From assembly GCA_021443945.1 (NCBI GenBank), contig JABUSF010000003.1, forward strand, positions 145,061-169,127: 24,067 nucleotides of DNA, written 5' to 3'. The stretch comes from Ileibacterium sp. Lineage in GTDB: Bacteria; Bacillota_I; Bacilli_A; Erysipelotrichales; Erysipelotrichaceae. Position numbers and translations under genes: made by a program. Below the pieces are notes generated by a model, which saw nothing but the letters and a program-made list of their open reading frames with translations, made no database searches and was not told the DNA's origin. Below, in pieces: positions 6,573 through 14,996 of the stretch (the first letter of the stretch is position 1; each line of letters starts with the position of its first letter).

Positions 6573-8165
6573 ATGGACAAGAGACCTGTCGTTCTGGTCG
6601 TTATGGACGGCGTTGGTGTATCCGACAACGAACTGGGCAATGCTGTAAAAATGGCATACAAACCACACCTGGATGAACTCTGGAATACATGCCCGCACAC
6701 TGTATTAAGAGCTCATGGACTGGCTGTAGGTCTGCCAAGTGACGGAGATATGGGTAACTCCGAAGTAGGACACAATGCGATTGGCTGCGGCCAGATTTAT
6801 TCTCAGGGTGCCAAACTGGTAAACGAAAACATTGAATCCGGTGCCATGTTCGATTCTGCCACTTGGAAAGATCTGGTAGAAAACGTTAAAGCCAATGGTT
6901 CAACTCTCCATTTCCTTGGACTGCTCTCCGATGGAAATGTACATTCTCACATCAACCATCTGAAAGCCTTGATTAAAGAAGCAAAAGCAGAAGGTGTTAA
7001 AAAAGTACGCCTGCACGCTCTGCTGGACGGACGTGATGTACCTGAAACAAGTGCTCTGCAGTACATCGATGAAATCGAAAACTTCATGAACGATCTCAAC
7101 GACGATACATTTGATGCTCAGATTGCTTCCGGCGGCGGACGCATGCAGATCACAATGGACCGTTATGAAGCCAACTGGCCAATGGTTGAAGAAGGCTGGA
7201 AGATTCATGTTCTGGGCGATGGAAGAAAATTCCCATCCGCTACAGATGCGATTGAAACTTACCGCAAAGAACTGGGCGTTGTAGACCAGGATCTGCCAGG
7301 GTTCGTAATCGTTGATGCCGAAGGCAATCCAAAAGGAACCATCGAAGACAACGATTCCGTTATTCTGTTCAACTTCCGCGGCGACCGCGCACAGGAAATC
7401 TCTCTTGCTTTTGACGGCGATGAAACATTCGACAAATTCGACCGCGTGAAAGTGCCAAATGTAAAATTCGCCGGTATGCTTCAGTATGACGCTGACCTGC
7501 AGATTCCAAAGCACTACCTGACAGAGCCGCCAAAAATTCATTACACTCTGACAGAACAGCTGGTTGCAGACGGAATCAGCGAATATGCCATTTCTGAAAC
7601 ACAGAAATATGGTCATGTCACTTATTTCTGGAACGGAAACCGCTCCGGTAAGTTTGACGAAGATCTGGAAGTTTACGAAGAAATTGAATCTGATGTTATC
7701 CCATTTGAACAGCGTCCATGGATGAAATCCGCAGAGATCACTGACAAACTGTGCGATGCCATCCGTTCCGGCAAATATGACTTCCTGAGAACCAACTACC
7801 CGAACGGTGACATGGTTGGCCATACTGGAAACCTGGAAGCCACCATCATCGGTGTTGAATCTGTTGACCTGGCTTTAGGCCGTGTCATGAAAGCTGTAAA
7901 AGACGTGAATGGTATCCTGATGGTAACTGCTGACCACGGTAATGCAGATGAAATGTATGAAAAGCCTAAAAAAGAAGGTGCTCCTCTCAAGGCTAAAACA
8001 TCTCATACCCTCAACCGCGTTCCATTCATCATCTACAACTATGACTGTGAACTGAAACAGGATGACGATCTTGGTCTGTCCAACATCGCTTCTACTGTAT
8101 GCGAAGTGCTCGGTGTGAAACCAAACGAACACTGGAGAGCTTCCATCATCAAAGAAGCTGAATAA
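6573..8165 (+). CDS. gpmI: 2,3-bisphosphoglycerate-independent phosphoglycerate mutase
   Basis: This cytosolic Mn2+ enzyme interconverts 3- and 2-phosphoglycerate in glycolysis. It belongs to the alkaline-phosphatase superfamily. Visible marks are PVVLVVMDGVG with metal ligand Asp12, the catalytic Ser63 in MGNSEVGHNAIG, LLDGRDVPETS, NFRGDRAQE, and near the end ADHGNADEMY and the KTSHTLNRVPFI block with metal ligands. Length is 530 residues, slightly above the usual 505-515. The start is secured by AGGAGG eight bases before the ATG. It stands alone between two terminators, whereas in many Bacillota it sits in the gap-pgk-tpiA cluster, which is not seen here. Codon choice is more biased than in its neighbours, as expected for a highly expressed glycolytic gene. 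Confidence 0.97.
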   Translation: MDKRPVVLVVMDGVGVSDNELGNAVKMAYKPHLDELWNTCPHTVLRAHGLAVGLPSDGDMGNSEVGHNAIGCGQIYSQGAKLVNENIESGAMFDSATWKDLVENVKANGSTLHFLGLLSDGNVHSHINHLKALIKEAKAEGVKKVRLHALLDGRDVPETSALQYIDEIENFMNDLNDDTFDAQIASGGGRMQITMDRYEANWPMVEEGWKIHVLGDGRKFPSATDAIETYRKELGVVDQDLPGFVIVDAEGNPKGTIEDNDSVILFNFRGDRAQEISLAFDGDETFDKFDRVKVPNVKFAGMLQYDADLQIPKHYLTEPPKIHYTLTEQLVADGISEYAISETQKYGHVTYFWNGNRSGKFDEDLEVYEEIESDVIPFEQRPWMKSAEITDKLCDAIRSGKYDFLRTNYPNGDMVGHTGNLEATIIGVESVDLALGRVMKAVKDVNGILMVTADHGNADEMYEKPKKEGAPLKAKTSHTLNRVPFIIYNYDCELKQDDDLGLSNIASTVCEVLGVKPNEHWRASIIKEAE

Positions 8166-8181
8166 TATCTTCTGATTTGTA

Positions 8182-8212
8182 AGCAGAGTCTTTTTGAGGC
8201 TCTGCTTTTGTT
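8182..8212 (+). terminator. gpmI terminator
   Basis: AGCAGAGTC (8182-8190) pairs with GGCTCTGCT (8198-8206) with one G-U pair and a seven-base loop, followed by a T-rich tract. It stands 16 bases after the gpmI stop codon. Confidence 0.9.
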
Positions 8213-8266
8213 TGTATAAACGGAAGCGGCACACTAAGATAGTTGGATGTGAAAGGAGAAACCGTT

Positions 8267-9517
8267 ATGGAAATCAAAAAAATCAGTCCGGAAGAATACG
8301 CAGCTTTCGGAAAACAGTTTGAAAACTGGAATTTCCTGAACAGCACAGAAATGGGCACTCATTTTCAAAATGAACCCGGATGGATTGTTCAGTATTACGG
8401 CGGTTTCGAAAACGGAAAGCTGGAAGCTGCTTCCATGGCCGTTTTGAGACCATTGGCCAGAATACGAAAATATGCCCGTATTCCCAGAGGATTTCTGACC
8501 GATTACTCCAATTTGGAAAGAGTAAAAAGTTTTACCCGTGAATTCAGGAAAACTCTCCGCTCTGAAGGAATCATGTTTGCTGAAATGGATCCTTACATTG
8601 GTCTGCGTCAAAGAGATCAAGACGGTCATCTGATCGAAGGTGGCTGGAATCATATGGACATCGTGCAGAATCTTCAGGACGCCGGATTTGAATATCAGCC
8701 TCCTGTTCCGGGCAGCCAGCCTGGAGAACCGGCTTTTGTTTCTGAGCTGGACATTCAGGGAAAATCAATGGATCAGCTGATGAAGGAAATGGATCAGCAG
8801 ACCAGATGGTCGATCAACCGCTCCCGCAAAATGAATCTGACATTGGAGCCCGCATCCACAAAAGAACAGCTGGCGGATTTCTGCAAAATGATGGAACATA
8901 CTGGAAAGAGAAATGGATTTGACTCTCCGAATGCAGCCTATTACGAAAGCTTTTTAATCTCCCATCCCGGCAAGGCAGAACTGATCCTTGCCTATTTGGA
9001 GCCGGTCAAACTGGCTGCTTCCCAGGATGTCCTGTATCAGGAAGCGGCAAAGGAGATGGAGCAGGTGGAGGCAAAACTGAAGGAACTGCCTTCCAGCAAA
9101 AAGATGATCAAACGCAGAAAAGTCCTTCAGGAAGCTATGGACCTGGCTCTTTCGAAAAAAGAAGAAGCTTCAAAACTGAAAGACGAATACGGAGACAAGA
9201 TTTTACTGGCAGGGTCATTGTTTGTGTGGAACGAAAGGGAAATGGTTTATCTTTTTTCCGGAGCGTATGATCAGTTCTTTAAAATGCATGCTCCCTACGC
9301 CATTCATGACCGCATGATTCAGAAAGCCATTGAGATGAATCTGAAGGTGTATAATTTCTACGGAATTGCGGGCCGTTTTGAGAAAGAGGAAGAGGGCTAT
9401 TCTCTTTTTGATTTCAAAAGAGGGTTTGGCTGCGTTCCCAAAGAGCTTTTAGGAACGTTCCGGCTGCCTGTCAATGATTTGGAATACAGCCTCTATAAAA
9501 AGTGGAAGAAGATGTAA
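8267..9517 (+). CDS. FemX/MurM-like peptidoglycan bridge aminoacyltransferase
   Basis: A 416-residue protein of the FemABX family. These enzymes move an amino acid from charged tRNA onto the Lys (or other third-position) side chain of the lipid-linked peptidoglycan precursor, building the interpeptide bridge at the inner face of the membrane. Two GNAT-like halves are visible, with family motifs such as IPRGFLTDY and FAEMDPYI in the first and VYNFYGIAGRF and FKRGFG in the second. Between them residues about 250-310 form a Lys/Glu-rich helical hairpin, the coiled-coil arm typical of the family. The start is the ATG at 8267 with AAAGGAG eight bases upstream; an in-frame ATG eight codons earlier has no ribosome site. 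It is a single-gene unit between two terminators. The amino acid added cannot be told from the sequence. Confidence 0.9.
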   Translation: MEIKKISPEEYAAFGKQFENWNFLNSTEMGTHFQNEPGWIVQYYGGFENGKLEAASMAVLRPLARIRKYARIPRGFLTDYSNLERVKSFTREFRKTLRSEGIMFAEMDPYIGLRQRDQDGHLIEGGWNHMDIVQNLQDAGFEYQPPVPGSQPGEPAFVSELDIQGKSMDQLMKEMDQQTRWSINRSRKMNLTLEPASTKEQLADFCKMMEHTGKRNGFDSPNAAYYESFLISHPGKAELILAYLEPVKLAASQDVLYQEAAKEMEQVEAKLKELPSSKKMIKRRKVLQEAMDLALSKKEEASKLKDEYGDKILLAGSLFVWNEREMVYLFSGAYDQFFKMHAPYAIHDRMIQKAIEMNLKVYNFYGIAGRFEKEEEGYSLFDFKRGFGCVPKELLGTFRLPVNDLEYSLYKKWKKM

Positions 9518-9560
9518 AAAAGGACACGGAATCCGGCAGCGCCGGAATCTGTGTCCTTTT
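9516..9560. terminator. Shared bidirectional terminator (FemX-like / membrane protein genes)
   Basis: GGACACGGAATCCGGC (9522-9537) pairs with GCCGGAATCTGTGTCC (9541-9556) at 14 of 16 positions with a three-base loop. An A6 run lies on the left and a T4 run on the right, so it serves both converging genes. The left A run overlaps the FemX-like stop codon. Confidence 0.9.
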
Positions 9561-9586
9561 CGATTTGGAAAAATATAAGGGATTGA

Positions 9587-10879
9587 TTATTCCTCATCCT
9601 CATCGCTGTCCTCTCTAAAAGGAAAGGAAAAACTGCTGTCATATTCATCCGGCTTGGGAACCGGCACTTTAAAGACAGGCGAAGCAGCCCACAGCAGGAT
9701 GCCGAGTCTGACCAGATCCAGAACGGCAAAGATGGCATAGACATACCAGCTGTAAATGACGTCGATGGACTGGGTGTAGCTGTAGAGCTTGAGAACCGTC
9801 CACACCGCGGTCATGGCTTCTACTCCCATGCAGATTCCAACCACAGCTCTGGAAGACGGCTGCCGAAGATACAGAAAGAACACGGCAATGGTCCAGACGA
9901 TGGCTGAAATAATGCACAGGCTGAACATCACCTGAGTGGCGAAACTGTAATTCTTGTCTGTTGTAACCAGCCACGGATGCAGAAATTCACAAAGGATGGG
10001 CAGTAAAATCAGTTCTGAATATACACAGACCGCAATATGGATGGCCAGCTGCGGATAGGAGAAGACTGTTTTTTCCAAAACAGGATCTTCCTGCAGCATT
10101 TCATACTCATCTTCTTCATAAACCGGCTGCTGGTAAACCGGCTGCGGCTGCTGTCTGAACTGAGGCGCCGGCTGAGGATTCTGGACCTCGGGAGTGCCGT
10201 AGGTCTTTACAACCTGCTGGTAAGACATTTCCGGCTGATAGGGTCTGCCGGCTGACTGATCCACAGGCTGACCGTTCAAATCCTGCAGGTATGGACCCTC
10301 AGACTGGACGGATGGGTTCTTTCTCGATGGAGCGGGAAACACTCTTGACCGGGGTGCGGCTGTTTGCTGGACGGAGGCAGCCGGCTGAACTTGAGGCTGC
10401 CGGTATGACGTGGAATCTTCCTGCTGATAAACCCGGAGCGTTTTGTCAAAGAAAATTCTGGGCCAATAGGAAGACTGCAGCCAGCTTCCATAAGAGAACA
10501 GGCCCCAGACTTTGATCAAAGAGCAAATGCCCCAGATCCACCAGACAAGCTTGCCGTCCGGCTGCATAACACCCTGATAGGCCAGCCAGCCGGTAAAGAT
10601 GGCCTGAGCCAGAGTATAGAGGTGCCATCCAAGGCGGGAGACAGGCTTTTCAGAAGCCAGTCCAAGCATCGCCAGCATGAGAAACAGAATCTGTACGGCA
10701 ATGCTGGCCACCAGGACGGTGTTCATTTCGGCCGGCATATTCAGCCATGGCTGGCTCAGCAGCCAGCTGAGGCCGGCATAGTAGGCCGTCAGGGCGCAGA
10801 ACATCAAAAACATAGATCCATATACTCGGATTCTTGCTTTTTTTAGTATTTTTAAATCTTTGGATTTGTTCGTTTTCAT
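9587..10879 (-). CDS. Uncharacterised membrane protein, 4+4 helices with Pro/Gln-rich linker
   Basis: I do not recognise this 430-residue protein. It has four hydrophobic segments in the first third (about 19-41, 50-75, 82-105, 112-131). A polar linker of roughly 120 residues follows, rich in Pro, Gln, Ser and Tyr, with repeated QPVY-type words and an acidic end. Four more hydrophobic segments make up the last third, and a very acidic tail (SDEDEE) ends the protein. The linker should face the cytoplasm if the positive N-terminus does. Such Pro/Gln linkers can bind SH3- or GYF-type domains, and the window also encodes a GYF protein, but a link is speculation. The ATG at 10879 is chosen; a TTG eight codons upstream is possible, and neither has a good ribosome binding site. 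The gene diverges from the thioesterase gene with only 44 bases between them. Confidence 0.75.
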   Translation of the reverse strand: MKTNKSKDLKILKKARIRVYGSMFLMFCALTAYYAGLSWLLSQPWLNMPAEMNTVLVASIAVQILFLMLAMLGLASEKPVSRLGWHLYTLAQAIFTGWLAYQGVMQPDGKLVWWIWGICSLIKVWGLFSYGSWLQSSYWPRIFFDKTLRVYQQEDSTSYRQPQVQPAASVQQTAAPRSRVFPAPSRKNPSVQSEGPYLQDLNGQPVDQSAGRPYQPEMSYQQVVKTYGTPEVQNPQPAPQFRQQPQPVYQQPVYEEDEYEMLQEDPVLEKTVFSYPQLAIHIAVCVYSELILLPILCEFLHPWLVTTDKNYSFATQVMFSLCIISAIVWTIAVFFLYLRQPSSRAVVGICMGVEAMTAVWTVLKLYSYTQSIDVIYSWYVYAIFAVLDLVRLGILLWAASPVFKVPVPKPDEYDSSFSFPFREDSDEDEE

Positions 10880-10923
10880 CTTGTCAGTATACCATGTAAC
10901 CAACTTGAAAAGGAGAGCTGAGA

Positions 10924-11286
10924 ATGACGATGGAATGTGAAATGATCCGTACAGTGGAAACGGAAAACCTGGCGGTCAATGTAAAGAGCGGATCTCTGGA
11001 AGTTTTAGCCACTCCGGCGATGATTGCCTGGATGGAAGAAGCTTCCTGCCTGTGTCTGGATTTGGAAGAAGGCTTCAGCAGTGTAGGTATTGAAATCAAT
11101 GCACATCATGATGCCCCAAGTCCCCTTGGAGCCCAAATCCGCATTACCTCAAAAGTGACAGAGCAGAAAGGAAAAATCATTTCCTTTTATACAGAAGCCT
11201 GGATGAACCAGACCCGCATTGGGTGGGCAGAACATAAAAGAGCTGTCATTCATATTCAAAAATTCATGAACCGGCTCAACGGATAG
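10924..11286 (+). CDS. FlK-like hotdog thioesterase
   Basis: A 120-residue single hotdog-fold protein similar to the fluoroacetyl-CoA thioesterase (FlK) family. The block LEVLATPAMIAWMEEAS (25-41) is typical of this family. It contains Thr30 and Glu38, which match the catalytic Thr and Glu of FlK in spacing, and His61/His62 in NAHHDAP is a candidate for the catalytic His. The rest forms the expected beta sheet with GWAEHKRAVI near the end. The likely role is hydrolysis of a small acyl-CoA; the substrate is unknown, and fluoroacetate itself is unlikely since the family is widespread. The start is supported by AGGAG eight bases before the ATG. It is a single-gene unit with its own terminator. 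Confidence 0.85.
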   Translation: MTMECEMIRTVETENLAVNVKSGSLEVLATPAMIAWMEEASCLCLDLEEGFSSVGIEINAHHDAPSPLGAQIRITSKVTEQKGKIISFYTEAWMNQTRIGWAEHKRAVIHIQKFMNRLNG

Positions 11287-11308
11287 TCTTGTATCCGTCA
11301 GCCTGCAG

Positions 11309-11336
11309 AAAGCTTCCCAATCTGGAAGCTTTTTTT
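11309..11336 (+). terminator. Terminator after the thioesterase gene
   Basis: AAAGCTTCC (11309-11317) pairs perfectly with GGAAGCTTT (11324-11332) and a T tract follows. An outer pair, CTGCA with TGCAG, can extend the base of the stem past the T run. Confidence 0.92.
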
Positions 11337-11365
11337 GCAGGGGCTCTCTTAATAATTTTAGGGAT

Positions 11366-12181
11366 GTGAGCTACCATACAAGTATGAATACCACAGGTTC
11401 CATTCTTTCCATGCTCATCGCTTACGTCAATCATCATGAGGAAAGATCAAACTATACCGAAACGGCCAGAGGACTGGTGAATTACTTTGAACGGATTCCA
11501 GAAGCCTCCCTCCATGAAATGGCAGGACTGTGTCTGGTCAGCGGTGCCACGCTGAACCGCTTTGTCAAAAGTCTTGGATACAGCTCCTATGCCGATTTCA
11601 AACAGGCCTGCAAGAATTCAGAAGGCAGTACAGTGACTTATTCCTTCCAGGAAATTCAGGGCAACATTGAAGGCATTGACCCGGTTTTTGACCGGTTTAA
11701 AACAGCGGTGGTGGAAAACATTGAATTCATCAACGAGAATGTCAACTATGAACAGCTCCATGCCATCTGCTCCAAGATTCATCAGGCCAAAGCCGTTGGC
11801 TTTTTTGGACTGGAGTTTGCCTCTTTAATCGGCCAGCATTTTCAGACCAAAATGGCAGAGTGCTCCAAACCGGTTAAAATCGGCAGCGGCTTTGACAGAC
11901 AGCTGGAAATCGCCAAAGAACTGCCCGAGCGTTCCGTGGCCATTATCGCTTCTCTGGAAGGCGGATATTTCCGCTACAGAAAGCCGGTGGTCGATGAACT
12001 GATCCGCCGGAAGATTCCGATCATTACGCTGACCATGGACAATGCAGCTACGGGAAATCCGGCTTTTAACGAGGTGATGATGGCCGCCAAAACCAATCTG
12101 GATACAGAGGGAAGAATTGCCCTTTTGTACCTGGTGGAACTGATCATCATGTATTACTTTATTTTTTACAAGCAAAGCTGA
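11366..12181 (+). CDS. RpiR/MurR-family transcriptional regulator (HTH + SIS)
   Basis: A cytosolic DNA-binding regulator of about 271 residues. Residues about 10-85 form the RpiR-type helix-turn-helix, with MAGLCLVSGATLNRFVKSLG as the recognition region and the family phrase GYSSYADFKQ right after it. Residues about 125-260 form a SIS domain, which binds phosphosugars and controls DNA binding. The start is uncertain: a GTG at 11366 has AGGGA too close, and an ATG at 11384 (MNTTGS) lacks a clear site. The gene faces the hexitol operon tail to tail across two separate terminators, so it is not in that operon. A sugar-phosphate effector is likely, and the neighbouring PTS operon is one possible target. 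Confidence 0.9.
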   Translation: MSYHTSMNTTGSILSMLIAYVNHHEERSNYTETARGLVNYFERIPEASLHEMAGLCLVSGATLNRFVKSLGYSSYADFKQACKNSEGSTVTYSFQEIQGNIEGIDPVFDRFKTAVVENIEFINENVNYEQLHAICSKIHQAKAVGFFGLEFASLIGQHFQTKMAECSKPVKIGSGFDRQLEIAKELPERSVAIIASLEGGYFRYRKPVVDELIRRKIPIITLTMDNAATGNPAFNEVMMAAKTNLDTEGRIALLYLVELIIMYYFIFYKQS

Positions 12182-12193
12182 TTCGAGATCCAG

Positions 12194-12224
12194 GCGGTTT
12201 GTTTTTGAAACAGACTGCTTTTTT
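12194..12224 (+). terminator. Terminator of the RpiR-family gene
   Basis: GCGGTTTGTTT (12194-12204) pairs with AAACAGACTGC (12208-12218), with G-U pairs and a three-base loop, then T6. It works on the plus strand only; the minus-strand operon has its own terminator next to it. Confidence 0.82.
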
Positions 12225-12232
12225 GATGGGTG

Positions 12233-12261
12233 AAAAAAGGCCCCCGGCAGTTGCCGGAGGC
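12233..12261 (-). terminator. Terminator of the hexitol PTS operon
   Basis: On the minus strand GCCTCCGGC pairs with GCCGGGGGC (one G-U pair) across an AACT loop and is followed by CTTTTTT. It lies about 30 bases after the stop codon of the SorE-like gene. Confidence 0.9.
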
Positions 12262-12291
12262 ACAGAGTGGTGGACTTTTGAAAGATGGGAT

Positions 12292-13566
12292 TTATGCAGC
12301 GGCGCCTTCTTCATGCTTTTCGAAATGATCGAGAAGCATTTTTTCTGCTTTGGCAGACCACAGACCTTTGTTGGCTTTGCAGACTTCATCCAGCTGGGCG
12401 AAGAATGGATCGGATTCAGCCAGTTTGCTGAAGTCTTCAATGGCTGTCATCGGCATATCGATGTGGGTGTAGACCAGCTTCTTGCCGCCCGGGACATTGG
12501 GCAGATTGCAGGTGGTGTCCACAACAGAGTCCAGACCGCCCACATGGGTGATCATAACGGCAGAATTGATTAGGCCTTTGGCATCTTTGTCAATGGCTTC
12601 CTTCATATCATCGATGGTTCCGCCAGTGGAACCGATGATTTTGGAGCGGGAATAGTGGGAATCGTACAGATTGACCATGGCAGAGAATTTTGGATCCGTT
12701 GGACCTGCAAACAGGTTCATGCATCCGTCATACGCCAGCAGCTCATTGCCCATTTCACAGACCGCTCGGTTGGGAATGTACACAAAGACATCGTCATAGC
12801 CTTTGCCGCCGGTGATGGCTCTCAGCTCTTCGGCTGGATTTTCCATTTTGGCGGTATTCACGTACATCAGTTCCACACCATTTGCTGCCGCTTCTTCTTC
12901 TGAAATGACTTCTCTTGCCCGGGCAATACGGTCATCGCTGATTTCTGTCACCACAATGCGCTTGGGTTTGTTTTCAAAGGTCAGGCCGTAGGAAACAGCG
13001 CCCAGTCCCATCGGACCGCAGCCGCCCATAATCAGAATGTCGCCGCCTTCTTTGGTTCCCATGATGTGTTCGTATTTTCCAGGAACGGTATGGTAGTTGG
13101 TATGGTATCCACCGATGCAGCAGGACACCGGCTCTGCAACAGAACTTGCAAAATAGGAGTCGCCGTCAAAGGTCCACAGGCATCCGGCTTCAATGATATC
13201 GTTGGGGAAGATGCAGTATGTTGTATCCCCGCCGCACCACTGGTAGGAATAGCCAGGGGATTCCATCTGCCCTGGAATGGCCGGCTGCTGGGCGAATTTC
13301 TGGCCGGGCTGGAATTTGTCCTGCCATTTTTTGCCGACTTTGACAATGTCTCCGGCAAATTCATGACCAATGATGATGGGATTGTCATACACATCGTTTG
13401 GCACCCGTTTGTGTTTGGCTCCCTGTTTGACTGTTTTCCACGTGGACATGCAGATGGAGTCGGAGACAACTTTCACCAGAATTTCATCGTCTTTGATTTC
13501 CGGCAGTTCGAATGTTTCCAGACGGATATCGTTTTCCCCGTACAAGCGGACAGCTCTAGTTTTCAT
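12292..13566 (-). CDS. SorE-like zinc-dependent sugar-phosphate dehydrogenase
   Basis: A 424-residue zinc-type medium-chain dehydrogenase that closely resembles L-sorbose-1-phosphate reductase (SorE), from memory of that family. The catalytic zinc site is C39 in DSICMSTWK, H68-E69 in IIIGHEFAGDI and probably E145 in AEPVSCC. The nucleotide-binding loop is MGGCGPMGLGA. The four-Cys structural zinc lobe of classical alcohol dehydrogenases is missing, as in SorE. SorE interconverts L-sorbose-1-phosphate and glucitol-6-phosphate, acting on the carbon beside the phosphate-bearing one. The gene is last in the mannitol-type PTS operon and overlaps the kinase gene by 11 bases. Its substrate is therefore probably the hexitol phosphate made by that PTS. 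No MtlD-type dehydrogenase is present. The exact substrate and NAD/NADP preference are not readable from the sequence. Confidence 0.87.
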   Translation of the reverse strand: MKTRAVRLYGENDIRLETFELPEIKDDEILVKVVSDSICMSTWKTVKQGAKHKRVPNDVYDNPIIIGHEFAGDIVKVGKKWQDKFQPGQKFAQQPAIPGQMESPGYSYQWCGGDTTYCIFPNDIIEAGCLWTFDGDSYFASSVAEPVSCCIGGYHTNYHTVPGKYEHIMGTKEGGDILIMGGCGPMGLGAVSYGLTFENKPKRIVVTEISDDRIARAREVISEEEAAANGVELMYVNTAKMENPAEELRAITGGKGYDDVFVYIPNRAVCEMGNELLAYDGCMNLFAGPTDPKFSAMVNLYDSHYSRSKIIGSTGGTIDDMKEAIDKDAKGLINSAVMITHVGGLDSVVDTTCNLPNVPGGKKLVYTHIDMPMTAIEDFSKLAESDPFFAQLDEVCKANKGLWSAKAEKMLLDHFEKHEEGAAA

Positions 13567-14494
13567 ACGCTTTTTCCTTCTTCACTTTCTTCTTTAACTC
13601 TTCAACAACTTTAAGATCAGCTGGCTGTGTTCCTTTCGTCATGCAGGCCCCTGCAGACAAAGCCACGGCCAGGTCGATGGTCTGTTCCAAATTCATTTCT
13701 TCTGCCAGGGCCCGGGCCAGACCCGTGACCATGGCATCCCCGGCACCAACCGCAGAATGGAACTCGATTTTCAAAGCATCGACCACAAAGCCTTCTTTTT
13801 CCGTAACAAACAAAGATCCTTTGGATCCGCGGCTGACAACAACCAGACGGGTATCTTCGTTGAGCAGCTTTCTGGCCAGGGCAATCGCCTCCTGGACATC
13901 CGGTTCTGTTTCCAGGCCGAAATACTGACCCAGTTCGTAAGCGTTTGGCTTAATGACATCCGGTCTTGCGCTCAGACCCTGGGCAAACAGATCGCCATCT
14001 GCATCCAGAATTACCTGACCTTTGGCTGCATGCACTTGTTCGATGATCCGCCTGTAAATGTCTTTTGATACCCCAGGAGATACATTTCCCGACAGAACAA
14101 CCACATCTTTGGGCTGTATATTTTCGTTCAAAAAGCCAAGCAGTTTTAAGATCGCGTTTTCATGGACTTCTGGTCCCGGTTCGTTCAGTTCTGTCAGCTC
14201 CATTTGGGCATTGAGCACTTTCAGATTGGTGCGGGTCTGCCCGTCCACCCAGAAAAAACGGGTTTCAATGCCCATCTTCTGAATGGCACTTTCAATCCAC
14301 TGGCCGGTATCTCCGGCCAAAAAGCCGGTGCAGATGCTGGAAATGCCCATGGATTTCAGGGTTTTGGAGACGTTGATTCCTTTCCCGGCGGCATCCTGAC
14401 GGATGTTGGCCAGACGGTTCAGCCCACCAACAATCAGCTGATCCACTTCAGCGGTTTTATCAATGGCAGGGTTGAAGGTGACTGTATAAATCAT
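13556..14494 (-). CDS. fruK: 1-phosphofructokinase-family hexose-phosphate kinase
   Basis: A 312-residue cytosolic kinase of the PfkB superfamily, 1-phosphofructokinase branch (FruK/LacC). The N-terminus MIYTVTFNPAIDKT is typical of that branch. The first signature has AAGKGINVSKTL (35-46). The second is SAVGAGDAMVTG (247-258) with the catalytic base Asp253. FruK converts fructose-1-phosphate to fructose-1,6-bisphosphate; LacC relatives use tagatose-6-phosphate. It lies five bases after the EIIA gene and overlaps the dehydrogenase gene, so it takes part in the same pathway. In this setting its substrate is likely the ketose phosphate produced by the SorE-like enzyme. The ribosome site GGGGA is weak but correctly spaced. 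The FruK/LacC choice rests on general resemblance. Confidence 0.88.
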   Translation of the reverse strand: MIYTVTFNPAIDKTAEVDQLIVGGLNRLANIRQDAAGKGINVSKTLKSMGISSICTGFLAGDTGQWIESAIQKMGIETRFFWVDGQTRTNLKVLNAQMELTELNEPGPEVHENAILKLLGFLNENIQPKDVVVLSGNVSPGVSKDIYRRIIEQVHAAKGQVILDADGDLFAQGLSARPDVIKPNAYELGQYFGLETEPDVQEAIALARKLLNEDTRLVVVSRGSKGSLFVTEKEGFVVDALKIEFHSAVGAGDAMVTGLARALAEEMNLEQTIDLAVALSAGACMTKGTQPADLKVVEELKKKVKKEKAYEN

Positions 14495-14499
14495 GGATT

Positions 14500-14955
14500 T
14501 TATTCCCCTGTCAAAACCTGATGAATGTAGGCTGCATCAGCGGCAACGACCTGATCCACCACATCCATATCGGAAAGTTTTTCAGCAATGTTCTGCAGGA
14601 TCTTGACGTGTTCATCGGTTGTGGCTGCAATCCCGATCACCAGTCGGACGTTTCCGCCGCCCCATTCGATCCCGTCCGGATACACCTGAACGGCCAAACC
14701 TGTTTTTTTCACGCAGTCTTTTACTTCGTATTCGCCGTGAGGAATGGCGATGTCGTTTCCGATGTAGGTAGTGATGTCATGGTCTCGGTTGAGCATGCCC
14801 TCAATGTAGCCTTCTGTAATAAGACCTGCGTCTAAAAGCATTTTTCCGACGGATACGATTGCTTCATCGCTGTTGGCTGCTTTGCAGCCGGTCTGGATGT
14901 TGGAAATGTCCAGAATGGTGTTTTTTTCGACTTTTTTCTTTCTGAAGAATGCCAT
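14500..14955 (-). CDS. mtlF: PTS mannitol/fructose-type EIIA component
   Basis: A 151-residue stand-alone EIIA of the mannitol/fructose class. It accepts phosphate from HPr and passes it to the IIB domain of the permease. The active-site His73 lies in the standard block NDIAIPHGEYE, and downstream GLAVQVYPDGIEWGG and VRLVIGIAATTDEHVKIL are also typical of mannitol EIIA. A short Lys-rich N-terminal extension (FRKKKVEK) precedes the domain. The ATG at 14955 has AAGGAG at the right distance. It supplies the IIA function missing from the EIICB gene upstream, so the transporter is split as IICB plus IIA, as in many Bacillota. Confidence 0.93.
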   Translation of the reverse strand: MAFFRKKKVEKNTILDISNIQTGCKAANSDEAIVSVGKMLLDAGLITEGYIEGMLNRDHDITTYIGNDIAIPHGEYEVKDCVKKTGLAVQVYPDGIEWGGGNVRLVIGIAATTDEHVKILQNIAEKLSDMDVVDQVVAADAAYIHQVLTGE

Positions 14956-14996
14956 GGTTGTACTCCTTTATAGAGCCGGATGCTGCAGCCGGCTGA

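Noticed and set aside
6900..7823. 307-codon open frame antisense to gpmI
   Set aside because: Its length follows from the codon bias of gpmI on the opposite strand; no ribosome site, and the translation is Cys/Phe/His-rich with no recognisable domain.
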